Shown in pieces: positions 14,174 through 21,554 of a stretch of DNA of 64,000 nucleotides. A model generated the notes under the pieces. It saw only the letters and a program-made list of their open reading frames with translations, did no database searches and was not told the DNA's origin. The first letter of the stretch is position 1; each line of letters begins with the position of its first letter. The position numbers were made by a program, and so were the translations under genes. The DNA lies in the NCBI GenBank assembly GCA_002482545.1, contig DLGF01000015.1, positions 197,302 to 261,301 on the forward strand, read 5' to 3'. Origin of the DNA: Sporomusaceae bacterium UBA7701. GTDB taxonomy: Bacteria > Bacillota > Negativicutes > Sporomusales > UBA7701.

Positions 14174-16204
14174 TTGAAACGCAAAAAGCTGATTTTGTTT
14201 ACCTTTGAACGCGAGGCCAAGGAGCGTTACCTGGCCGACCTGAAAAGCTTCCTGGGGGATTACCTGGATATCGAAGGCTATTGCCTGCGGGACAATGTAG
14301 CCGGACTGATCGAAGCAGATCTTGCCGTCATTTCGTCCCCGTCGGCGACTCCCTTTATCAAGCCTCATCTGGCGGACAATGTGGAGATTATTTATCTGGC
14401 CAGGACTTTTATTCTTGAAACCGCCAGAAAATTGCTGGATTTGCCCGCAGGAACCAAAGCGATGCTGGTGGATTATTCTTACGATACCTGCATGGATATC
14501 ATATCGGCGCTGCACGAAATCGGAATGAACCACGTTGACTTCACCCCGGTGTATCCGGGCATGGAAGCCGGAAATGCCGCGGATATGGATATCGCGATCA
14601 CTCCCGGCTTGCTCTCGTACGTCCCGCCGGGAGTGCGCCAGGTGATCGATATCGGGTGGACGGTGACCGACGCCTCGACCATTATGGAAATCGCGATCAA
14701 GCTTAATGTGTACAACGACCGGATCGAGGAACGCCTGGTAGGCTATTCGAACCGGATAACGCCGATTCATTCCGGGCTGATCTTCGCCCTCAAGAGCTCG
14801 GGCAAGCTGAAAAATCAATGGGATACCATCCTGAATGTCATTGATGACGGGGTCATGATGCTGGACGAAAACAACAACATCCTTCTTGGCAATAAACGCC
14901 TGCTGAAAATTTTCGGGCTGAAGGAAACGGAAACATATCTGCTCCAGCCGGGACACAATGAGTCCTGCCGCAGCGTGATCAGCCGGGTGAGCGGGAGCGA
15001 AACGCTGGAAAACATCCTGATAAAGCTTCCCCAGACCAATAAAAGCGTCGTGGTGACGAAAAAACCGCTGGTTGTGCACAACCATTCCTACGGATCAATC
15101 GTCATCGTGAAAGACGTGACGGAAATACAGTCGCTGGAGAGCCAGCTGCGGAAGCAGCTGACCGATAAAGGCCTGGTAGCCAAATATAAGTTCGAAGACA
15201 TTGTCGGATACAGCAAGCCGCTCCAGGATTGCATCGCCAGAGCGAGAAAAATTGCCCGGTCCGACGCCGCGGTTCTGATAACCGGGGAAAGCGGCACCGG
15301 CAAGGAGCTGTTTGCCCAGTCGATTCACAATGCCTCAGACCGCCGGAAGAAGCCCTTTGTGGCCATCAACTGCGCGGCGCTGCCGCCCAGCCTGCTGGAA
15401 AGCGAGCTGTTCGGCTATGAGGAAGGATCCTTTACCAACGCCAAAAAGGGAGGCAAAAAAGGCTTGTTTGAGCTTGCCCATACCGGCACGCTCTTTCTGG
15501 ACGAGATCGGGGACTTGCCGGTCGGCGTCCAGGTCAAACTGCTGCGGGTGCTGCAGGAGCGGGAGGTCATGCGGATCGGCGCGACCTCGATCCTGCCCGT
15601 GGATGTCCGGGTAATCGCGGCAACCAACCGGCATCTGCGGGAATTGGCGCAGAAGGGAGAATTCCGCAGAGACCTTTATTATCGGCTGAATATGCTGACC
15701 TTGCATTTGCCGGCGCTGCGCGAGCGAAAAGAGGATATTCCCCGCTTGGCCGAGGATATTTTGGCGGCCGTCGGCTGCCGGCATAAAAAGCTGGATGACA
15801 ATGTTCTCGGGTTGTTTGAACGTTATCCGTGGGACGGCAATGTCCGGGAGCTGAAGAGCTATGTCGAATACATGGCCTATATGGGCGGCGACGTTTTGAC
15901 GGAAGAGGATTTGCCCCCGGATTTCCAACTGGGAATGGACAGCCATGGTCCCGATAACGGCGAAGTCTTCGCCGGCCTGCTTCCCCGCGAGAAGACGCTC
16001 GCCAAGGCCATGCTGAAAGTCTGGAGGGCGCGGAATGCGGGTCGCCGGGTGCTTTATGAGCTGCTGGCGGCCCAGGGGATCGACACGTCGGAGCATGAGC
16101 TCAGGCGGATGATGGATGTCCTGGCCGGTCTGCAGATCATCGAATACGGAAACGGCCGGGCCGGGGCAAGGCTGACGGCGAAAGGCCGCACGATCCGCTT
16201 ATAA
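14174..16204 (+). CDS. Sigma-54-dependent enhancer-binding regulator with GSFTNA variant
   Basis: TTG at 14174 is favoured because GGAGG lies 8 bp upstream; the frame is open to 14156. The 676-residue protein has an N-terminal PrpR/sugar-binding-like sensory region (about 1-205), a PAS domain (about 220-310) and an AAA+ domain (about 335-570). The AAA+ domain has Walker A GESGTGKE near 370 and Walker B TLFLDEIGDL near 440. The sigma-54 contact loop reads GSFTNA (near 418-423) instead of GAFTGA. The C terminus is not a Fis-type helix-turn-helix but a winged-helix-like segment (about 610-676). Three sigma-54 promoters flank it, so it is the likely activator of the dehydrogenase, transporter and hydrolase genes, responding to an unknown effector. 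Confidence 0.9.
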   Translation: MKRKKLILFTFEREAKERYLADLKSFLGDYLDIEGYCLRDNVAGLIEADLAVISSPSATPFIKPHLADNVEIIYLARTFILETARKLLDLPAGTKAMLVDYSYDTCMDIISALHEIGMNHVDFTPVYPGMEAGNAADMDIAITPGLLSYVPPGVRQVIDIGWTVTDASTIMEIAIKLNVYNDRIEERLVGYSNRITPIHSGLIFALKSSGKLKNQWDTILNVIDDGVMMLDENNNILLGNKRLLKIFGLKETETYLLQPGHNESCRSVISRVSGSETLENILIKLPQTNKSVVVTKKPLVVHNHSYGSIVIVKDVTEIQSLESQLRKQLTDKGLVAKYKFEDIVGYSKPLQDCIARARKIARSDAAVLITGESGTGKELFAQSIHNASDRRKKPFVAINCAALPPSLLESELFGYEEGSFTNAKKGGKKGLFELAHTGTLFLDEIGDLPVGVQVKLLRVLQEREVMRIGATSILPVDVRVIAATNRHLRELAQKGEFRRDLYYRLNMLTLHLPALRERKEDIPRLAEDILAAVGCRHKKLDDNVLGLFERYPWDGNVRELKSYVEYMAYMGGDVLTEEDLPPDFQLGMDSHGPDNGEVFAGLLPREKTLAKAMLKVWRARNAGRRVLYELLAAQGIDTSEHELRRMMDVLAGLQIIEYGNGRAGARLTAKGRTIRL

Positions 16205-16210
16205 CTTTTG

Positions 16211-16256
16211 CGGGCGGATTAGCGGGAGAAGAATATCCCGTAAATCCGCCCGTTTT
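16211..16256 (+). terminator. Terminator of the sigma-54 regulator gene
   Basis: CGGGCGGATT pairs with AATCCGCCCG, with a nested GCGGGA/TCCCGT stem, followed by TTTT. Confidence 0.85.
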
Positions 16257-16310
16257 GCTTGGGCCGCCGGCCGGTCCGGGATAAACCACTTTTTCGCAGG
16301 GGGCGGGCAT

Positions 16311-16359
16311 TGGAACGGGATTTGCATAACTCTTCAGCGTATCGGTCAATACGCTGAAG
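16311..16359 (+). promoter_or_regulatory. Sigma-54 promoter and inverted repeat before the aspartoacylase-like gene
   Basis: TGGAACGGGATTTGCAT has GG at 16312-16313 and GC at 16324-16325 and a perfect -12 box. An 11-bp perfect inverted repeat (CTTCAGCGTAT, loop CGGTCA, ATACGCTGAAG; 16332-16359) spans the expected start of transcription and ends inside the AAGGAGG ribosome binding site. It may be a protein-binding site or a translation-control hairpin. Confidence 0.75.
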
Positions 16360-16370
16360 GAGGATTTGCA

Positions 16371-17366
16371 ATGAAGAGCAACAAATCGTTGGTTTTGGAC
16401 GAAATCGTGGCTGACGCAGGGGCGCGGCAGGAAGGGTTCCTTCACATCGCCCGCAATGCGGACGGCTCCTGGGTCCGCATTCCGGTCATCCTGGTCCGGG
16501 GCGAAGCGGCGGGGCCAACCCTGCTGGCGGATGCCTGCACCCATGGCGACGAATATGAAGGGGCGGAAGCGATCATCCGCATTGCGAAAACGATCAATCC
16601 CGCCGAACTGAAAGGCACCTTCATCGGCGTGCCGGCGGTGAACCTCGAAGCCTTTCGCGCCAACAGCCGGGTTTCGCCCATCGACGGCACCAACCTGAAC
16701 CGCATTTTTCCCGGCGACCCCGATCTCTACATATCCCACCGGGTGGCGAACGCTTATATGGAGCGGCTTGTCAAGCAGGCGGACTGCATCATTACCTTTC
16801 ACGGCGGCGGCACCGTCCTCCACCTCGAACCCATTGTGGGGTACCAGCCGCCGGTGGACGACTTGGCCAGAAAGACCCGGGAATTGGCTAAGGTGTTCGG
16901 CACACCGACCATTTGGCGGATGCAGAACCTTCCCTTTGAGGGGGTTTCCGCGGCGGAAGCCAAGAAATTGGGCATCCCCGCCATTTTGCCGGAGATCGGC
17001 TCCCATTGCAGCCGCCATTATGACCGGGACAAAAATATCGACATCTGCGCCAGGGGGATTCGGAATATCATGATTCACCTGGGGATGCTCGCCGGGACGA
17101 TCGAAAAAGCCGCCGTCCAGACCGACGCCGAACTCCGCTATATCCACACCGATGCCGGCGGCATCCACATCCCGGTCAAAAAGGCCAAGGAGCGGGTGAA
17201 AGAAGGCGAAGTGCTGGCGGTGATCACCGATGTCTTCGGCAACCAGGTTTCCGAAGTGATTGCGCCCTTTGACGGTTTCGTAATCGGGTATTGGAGCGTT
17301 CCGGTCATCAATCCCGGCGACTGGTCCTATCTGTACGGAAAGATTCTTGCGGAGCAAAGCGGCTGA
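16371..17366 (+). CDS. Succinylglutamate desuccinylase/aspartoacylase family zinc hydrolase
   Basis: This 331-residue M14-like carboxypeptidase-fold enzyme probably cleaves an N-acyl amino acid or a similar amide. The zinc site is visible in DACTHGDEYEG (His and Glu ligands, about 58-68) and in the later FHGGG segment. GTNLNRIFPG (about 107-116) is the usual substrate-pocket motif. A C-terminal beta domain follows. The ATG has AAGGAGG upstream, overlapped by an inverted repeat. It lies first in a two-gene unit with an AbgB-like amidohydrolase, behind a strong sigma-54 promoter. The exact substrate is unknown. Confidence 0.85.
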   Translation: MKSNKSLVLDEIVADAGARQEGFLHIARNADGSWVRIPVILVRGEAAGPTLLADACTHGDEYEGAEAIIRIAKTINPAELKGTFIGVPAVNLEAFRANSRVSPIDGTNLNRIFPGDPDLYISHRVANAYMERLVKQADCIITFHGGGTVLHLEPIVGYQPPVDDLARKTRELAKVFGTPTIWRMQNLPFEGVSAAEAKKLGIPAILPEIGSHCSRHYDRDKNIDICARGIRNIMIHLGMLAGTIEKAAVQTDAELRYIHTDAGGIHIPVKKAKERVKEGEVLAVITDVFGNQVSEVIAPFDGFVIGYWSVPVINPGDWSYLYGKILAEQSG

Positions 17367-17421
17367 TTCCTGCTGGAGGAAGCGGGGCGAAAACAGTAAA
17401 CACGGAAAGGAGCGCGTCCAG

Positions 17422-18831
17422 ATGAAAAAGAACGATGTGCTTGTCTGGCTGGACAGCAACGCAGAGTTGCTGCAAGAGGTTGCGCGGGACCTGTGGGAGA
17501 GGCCCGAGCTGCCCTTTGCCGAAGAACATGCCGCCCGGCTGCAGTCGGAAATCTTGGAGAAGGCCGGATTCGCTGTCCGGAGAAACCTGGCGGATCTGCC
17601 TACGGCGTTTGTCGCCGAATACGGTTCCGGCCGGCCGATTCTGGGGATCTTGGGCGAGTATGACGCTTTGGCCAAGTTGTCGCAGACTGTTTCCAGCCGG
17701 TGTGAACCTGTCCGGCCGGGCGCGCCGGGGCATGGCTGCGGGCATAACCTGCTGGGCACCGCCGGCATGGGGGCGGCGCTCGCCATCCGGCAGGCCATGG
17801 AGAGCGGGGCCGTGGCAGGCACCATCCGGTACTACGGCTGCCCGGCCGAGGAAACGCTGGGAGGCAAGGTTTTCATGGCCCGGGAGGGGATATTCGACGA
17901 CCTGGATGCGTGCCTGACCTGGCACCCGGCCAGTATGAACGTGGTATGGGGCTGCAGTTTTCTGGCCCTTAATTCGGTCGAATTCCGGTTCCGCGGCACG
18001 GCGGCTCACGCCGCCGCGGCACCCCATCTGGGACGGAGCGCTCTCGATGCCGTCGAGCTGATGAACGTAGGGTCCAACTACCTGCGGGAACATATTCCGG
18101 AGCAGGCCCGCCTCCACTATACCATCACCAATGGCGGCGGCGCTCCGAACATCGTTCCGGCGGAAGCCTCGGCCTGGTATTATATCCGGGCCCCCAAGCG
18201 GCATATGGTGGAGGAAATCTTTGAGCGGCTGACCAAAATCGCCCAGGGAGCGTCGCTGATGACCGAGACCGAAGCGAGCTGGGCGCTGCTGGCAGGATGT
18301 TACGATGTGCTGCCCAATGCCGTCCTCGGCGAACTGCTGAACAAGAACATGGCCGAATTGGGCGGTCCTTGCTTTGCGGAGGAAGAGCGCGCGTTTGCGC
18401 GCGAGCTGGCCAAATCCTTCGGCCCTGCTCATAAGGAAAAAGTCATGCAGGCCTATTTTGCGCCGCCGGAGATCGTAGCCATGGATTTACACGAAGGAGT
18501 CGTCGCCATCGATGACCGAAACCAGATTATGGCCGGGTCCAGCGATGTCGGCGACGTAAGCTGGCTGGTGCCGCTGGCGCAATTCACGGCGGCGACCTGG
18601 CCGGTCGGTACAGCGGCCCATTCCTGGCAGGCGACGGCGGCCTCGGGCTCGGGCATTGGGTTTAAGGCCATGCAGTTCGCCGCCAAGACCCTGGCCGGAA
18701 CGGCTTTTGACCTGCTTAGCGACGGCGGGGAAATCCTGGCCCTGGCCAAAGCCGAATTTGCCGCCAGGGCCGGGGCCTCGGGCTATAAATCGCCCTTGCC
18801 GGAAGGGGCGAAGCCGGTGGTGCAGCAGTAA
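17422..18831 (+). CDS. M20 family amidohydrolase, AbgB-like
   Basis: ATG at 17422 has AAAGGAG 10 bp upstream; the frame is open further but lacks a site. The 469-residue length is close to that of AbgB, the subunit of p-aminobenzoyl-glutamate hydrolase. Metal and catalytic segments of the M20 family are present: GILGEYDAL (about 74-82), GHGCGHNLLG (about 102-111), YGCPAEETLGGK (about 139-150) and the late TAAHSW motif. The RFRGTAAHAAAAPHLGRSALDA stretch marks the dimerisation domain. It follows the aspartoacylase-like gene by 55 bp, so the two probably act in sequence on an amidated or acylated amino acid. Confidence 0.85.
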   Translation: MKKNDVLVWLDSNAELLQEVARDLWERPELPFAEEHAARLQSEILEKAGFAVRRNLADLPTAFVAEYGSGRPILGILGEYDALAKLSQTVSSRCEPVRPGAPGHGCGHNLLGTAGMGAALAIRQAMESGAVAGTIRYYGCPAEETLGGKVFMAREGIFDDLDACLTWHPASMNVVWGCSFLALNSVEFRFRGTAAHAAAAPHLGRSALDAVELMNVGSNYLREHIPEQARLHYTITNGGGAPNIVPAEASAWYYIRAPKRHMVEEIFERLTKIAQGASLMTETEASWALLAGCYDVLPNAVLGELLNKNMAELGGPCFAEEERAFARELAKSFGPAHKEKVMQAYFAPPEIVAMDLHEGVVAIDDRNQIMAGSSDVGDVSWLVPLAQFTAATWPVGTAAHSWQATAASGSGIGFKAMQFAAKTLAGTAFDLLSDGGEILALAKAEFAARAGASGYKSPLPEGAKPVVQQ

Positions 18832-18844
18832 AGTCCGGCCGGGG

Positions 18845-18892
18845 AAATCCGGCGTCTTAGAACGCGCGAGCGATAAGACGCCGGATTTTCTT
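18845..18892 (+). terminator. Terminator of the hydrolase operon
   Basis: A 15-bp stem (AAATCCGGCGTCTTA paired with its complement) followed by TCTTTT. Confidence 0.9.
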
Positions 18893-18957
18893 TTAATATT
18901 AGGAAAAACAATAAAACCTGCCGAAGCTCAAACCTGTTTCCAATAATCCTTGCCTAA

Positions 18958-19040
18958 AATATAATCAGCGGACGCAGCTTGACCTCCCGTCAACCGGTTC
19001 CGCGAGGTGGATCACTTGGCCGGGTGATCCGCTGTCTTTT
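18958..19040 (+). promoter_or_regulatory. Structured leader with terminator-like hairpin
   Basis: TATAAT (18958-18963) is followed by GCGGACGCAGC, a TTGAC/GTCAA hairpin and TTCCGC, then a GGATCAC/GTGATCC stem and TCTTTTTA. The early GCGGA could pair with either of two downstream TCCGC copies, so alternative folds are possible. It fits no riboswitch consensus I know. It leads the small membrane protein gene at 19064. Confidence 0.4.
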
Positions 19041-19063
19041 TAGGCGCGTGAGGGGGAGGCGGA

Positions 19064-19159
19064 ATGGAACGGGTCAACAACGGTTGTTTGGCTATTCTGG
19101 TGTTTATCATCGCCTTTTGGATAACCGTCGTTTATTTGGCGGTCCGGATCTTTTGGTAG
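19064..19159 (+). CDS. Small single-pass membrane protein
   Basis: This 31-residue reading frame has ATG preceded by GGGGGAGG at 4-5 bp. It consists of a short polar start (MERVNNG), one hydrophobic helix with several aromatic residues, and the C terminus VRIFW. No family is recognised. It has its own structured leader and is followed after 47 bp by a GNRA-loop terminator, so it looks like an independent small transcription unit rather than a shadow frame. Confidence 0.5.
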   Translation: MERVNNGCLAILVFIIAFWITVVYLAVRIFW

Positions 19160-19206
19160 CCTGTACGTCTCAAGGCAAGAGGCGCCGTTTTTCGTTCCTG
19201 GTGGAG

Positions 19207-19228
19207 AAGCCGCAAGGCTTTTTTTTTT
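19207..19228 (+). terminator. Terminator with GCAA tetraloop
   Basis: AAGCC-GCAA-GGCTT is followed by an eight-T run. Confidence 0.85.
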
Positions 19229-19373
19229 GCGCGCTTGGCGCGGAAGGCTTACGGTTTTGAAAAAAATGTCGACTTTGCTCGATTTTCTCAAGCTGATTCA
19301 AATAAACAATGGCGATTGACAGATAGGCGATGCCCCAGCTTGAGGGGCCGCGCAAATAGGAGGAGGGAAATGA

Positions 19374-19808
19374 ATGAGCACTAGTGCGGTTTCAAGTACA
19401 AGTTCCGCAACGAGCACCGCTTCCAGCACCACCAGTACGACCAGCAACAGCACCTTGGATTTTAATTCCATGCTGGAATTATTGGTAACCGAACTGCAGT
19501 ATCAAGATCCGACCGACCCTGTGGATACGTCCGAGTATGTCAACCAGATGGTCGGGATCAGCTCGCTGCAGGCGCTGGAAAACATCTACAGCACGGTGGG
19601 CACTTCCACGGCCTTTGGTTTGATCGGCCAGACCGTGACCTATCAGTACACCGACTCGTCGGGCAATACGGTCGCGGCCTCGGGGGTCGTGGATTCGGTG
19701 ACGGTTTACAGCGGAACGCCTTATCTTAACATTGACGGAACGCTGGTCACCGTGGACAAGGTCGTGCAGGTTGAGAGCACGGGCTCCGGCGACAGCACTA
19801 CGGCGTAA
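19374..19808 (+). CDS. flgD: Flagellar hook assembly (scaffold) protein FlgD
   Basis: The 144-residue protein caps the growing hook so that FlgE subunits can assemble. The N terminus is a Ser/Thr-rich flexible stretch (about 1-27). It is followed by the conserved FlgD segment LDFNSMLELLVTELQYQDPTDPVDTSEYVNQM (given in part: LVTELQYQDPTDPVD, about 37-51). A short beta domain (about 82-135) completes it; the family's long C-terminal Tudor/FnIII part is reduced. GGAGGG precedes the ATG. It opens the flagellar run and is followed by flgE. Confidence 0.92.
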   Translation: MSTSAVSSTSSATSTASSTTSTTSNSTLDFNSMLELLVTELQYQDPTDPVDTSEYVNQMVGISSLQALENIYSTVGTSTAFGLIGQTVTYQYTDSSGNTVAASGVVDSVTVYSGTPYLNIDGTLVTVDKVVQVESTGSGDSTTA

Positions 19809-19919
19809 AGCGCCCGGCGCAGCGGATGGCCGGTTTAATTTCCAGCCGGACCCCGACGGGGAGGCTGACAGCTATTTCGGAACGACGGAAGAGATAGCAT
19901 ATCAGGAGGTGCTTGTTAG

Positions 19920-21260
19920 ATGATGACATCCTTTTATTCCGGGGTATCGGGCATCAAGGCCCAGCAGTACGCTCTGGATGTAATCGCCAATAATATCGCC
20001 AACGTGAATACCACGGGCTATAAGCAGCAGCGGGTGAGCTTCAGCGACCTTTTAAGCCAGACCATCAGCGGGGCGTCCGGCGCCACCTCCACCAAGGGCG
20101 GCACCAATGCCAAGCAGATCGGCCTTGGGGTGAGCATCGCCAGTATCGATACCCTCATGACCGCCGGCAGCACGCAGTCCACCGGCGTTGCGACCGACTT
20201 GTCCATCGGCGGCAGCGGCTTCTTCATCGTCCAGGGCGGTTCGGTCGGCAAGTATCAGTTTACCCGGAACGGCGCCCTGGACGTCGACGAGGACGGCAAC
20301 GTGACGATCAACGGTTATAAGGTGTGCGGCTGGCAGGCCTACACGGTCGACGCCGACGGCAACTATGTCTACAACACCGACGCCGACGTGGAGCCGCTCA
20401 ATATCTACTCGGACAGTTACAACGGCAATAAAAAGATTATTGCCGCCAAGGCCAGCACGGAGGCGACTTTCAACGGAAATCTCGATCCGTCGGCCACGGC
20501 CTCGGGCACGGCGCTCAACGATATCGGGACCGTCAGCGACTTTGACCAGACGTCGACGATAACGGTCTATGACGCTCAGGGCAACAGCTATGACGTGACC
20601 GTCAACTGGAAGAAGTGCTACGTGGATGACACCACCAGCACCACCAGCTGGTACTGGGAGCTCGACACCACCAATACCAGCCTGTCGCTCAGCCCGGCGA
20701 GCGGCTATGTCGAATTTGATTCCAGCGGCAAAATCATCACCACCGACGCCACCAACTATAACTCGGCTCCTTCGATCACCATGACGCCCAGCGGCGTCGG
20801 CACGGCCGCTTTCAACGTGACGCTGGATTTCGGCGACGTGGGCACTTCGGTCAGCAGCAGCACGGCCAGCGTCACCGGCGTCGCCGACGGGTACGAGTCG
20901 GGGGAATTGCAGAGCATCAGCATTTCCTCGGACGGGACGATTATCGGCATCTACAGCAATGACCAGACGCAGGCCCTGGGCATGATCGCCCTGGCCACCT
21001 TTACCAATCCGGAAGGTCTGGAAAAGATAGGAAACAACCTGTATGTGACCAGCGCCAATTCCGGCGCCTTCACCGGCGGGGTCGTGGCCGGAAGTTCCGG
21101 CACCGGGTCGCTGAGCTCGGGCACGCTGGAAATGTCGAACGTCGATTTGGCGGAGCAGTTCAGCTCGATGATGATCAGCCAGCGGGCCTATCAGGCCAAC
21201 AGCAAGGTTATCACCGCCTCCGACGAATGCCTGCAGTCGCTGATTAACATGATCCGTTAA
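19920..21260 (+). CDS. flgE: Flagellar hook protein FlgE
   Basis: The 446-residue rod/hook-family protein starts with the N-terminal coiled-coil motif MTSFYSGVSGIKAQQYALDV followed by NNIANVNTTGYK. It ends with the matching C-terminal segment LAEQFSSMMISQRAYQANSKV and a final helix. The middle (about 90-390) is the strand-rich, Ser/Thr-rich exposed domain. The ribosome binding site AGGAGG is 8-9 bp upstream. Its stop codon lies inside an 18-20-bp palindrome that recurs 218 bp downstream, flanking an intergenic repeat. Confidence 0.95.
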   Translation: MMTSFYSGVSGIKAQQYALDVIANNIANVNTTGYKQQRVSFSDLLSQTISGASGATSTKGGTNAKQIGLGVSIASIDTLMTAGSTQSTGVATDLSIGGSGFFIVQGGSVGKYQFTRNGALDVDEDGNVTINGYKVCGWQAYTVDADGNYVYNTDADVEPLNIYSDSYNGNKKIIAAKASTEATFNGNLDPSATASGTALNDIGTVSDFDQTSTITVYDAQGNSYDVTVNWKKCYVDDTTSTTSWYWELDTTNTSLSLSPASGYVEFDSSGKIITTDATNYNSAPSITMTPSGVGTAAFNVTLDFGDVGTSVSSSTASVTGVADGYESGELQSISISSDGTIIGIYSNDQTQALGMIALATFTNPEGLEKIGNNLYVTSANSGAFTGGVVAGSSGTGSLSSGTLEMSNVDLAEQFSSMMISQRAYQANSKVITASDECLQSLINMIR

Positions 21261-21484
21261 CGGATCATCCGACTGGCGACAAAGACCCATCTGCGTCGCA
21301 CCCGCAAGAGGTAGGCCGCAGTTCTAAGCGCATACGCGCTAAGAACTTGCGCACTTGCTCCTCAGAGCGCTTGCTTGCGTACGCCCTAAGTACGCGGCGC
21401 TGCGCGCTCTTCCGGTGCGCCTTGCATCTGGACCTTTCTCGCCAGCCTGGGTTTGGCAACAATCTGATGATCCGTTAACGGATC
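21249..21484. repeat. Dispersed repeat copy B, flanked by a duplicated 18-bp palindrome
   Basis: ATGATCCGTTAACGGATC occurs at 21249-21266 (over the flgE stop) and again at 21467-21484. The gene-free interval between them is about 200 bp and holds palindromic modules: TTCTAAGCGC-ATAC-GCGCTAAGAA, then ACTTGCTTGCGTACG-type and AGTACGCGGCGC blocks. Similar blocks recur at 56,230-56,310. The arrangement suggests insertion into, or duplication of, the flgE end. Confidence 0.7.
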
Positions 21485-21554
21485 GTAAGCAAAGCGGGCC
21501 GCCGGCCGGGGAAAGGCACGGACGGCCGTCCGGACCGCAGAAAGGAGAAGAGGC

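Noticed and set aside
16137..17825. 562-codon frame antisense to the aspartoacylase-like and amidohydrolase genes
   Set aside because: It crosses a terminator, a sigma-54 promoter and two clear genes on the other strand.
18958..19040. Cyclic-di-GMP-I riboswitch (GGACGCA segment)
   Set aside because: The GGACGCA piece is present, but the matching GCAAACC strand and the correctly spaced hairpin are absent.
20052..21290. 412-codon frame antisense to flgE
   Set aside because: Shadow of flgE; the translation is Gly/Arg/Val-biased without motifs.
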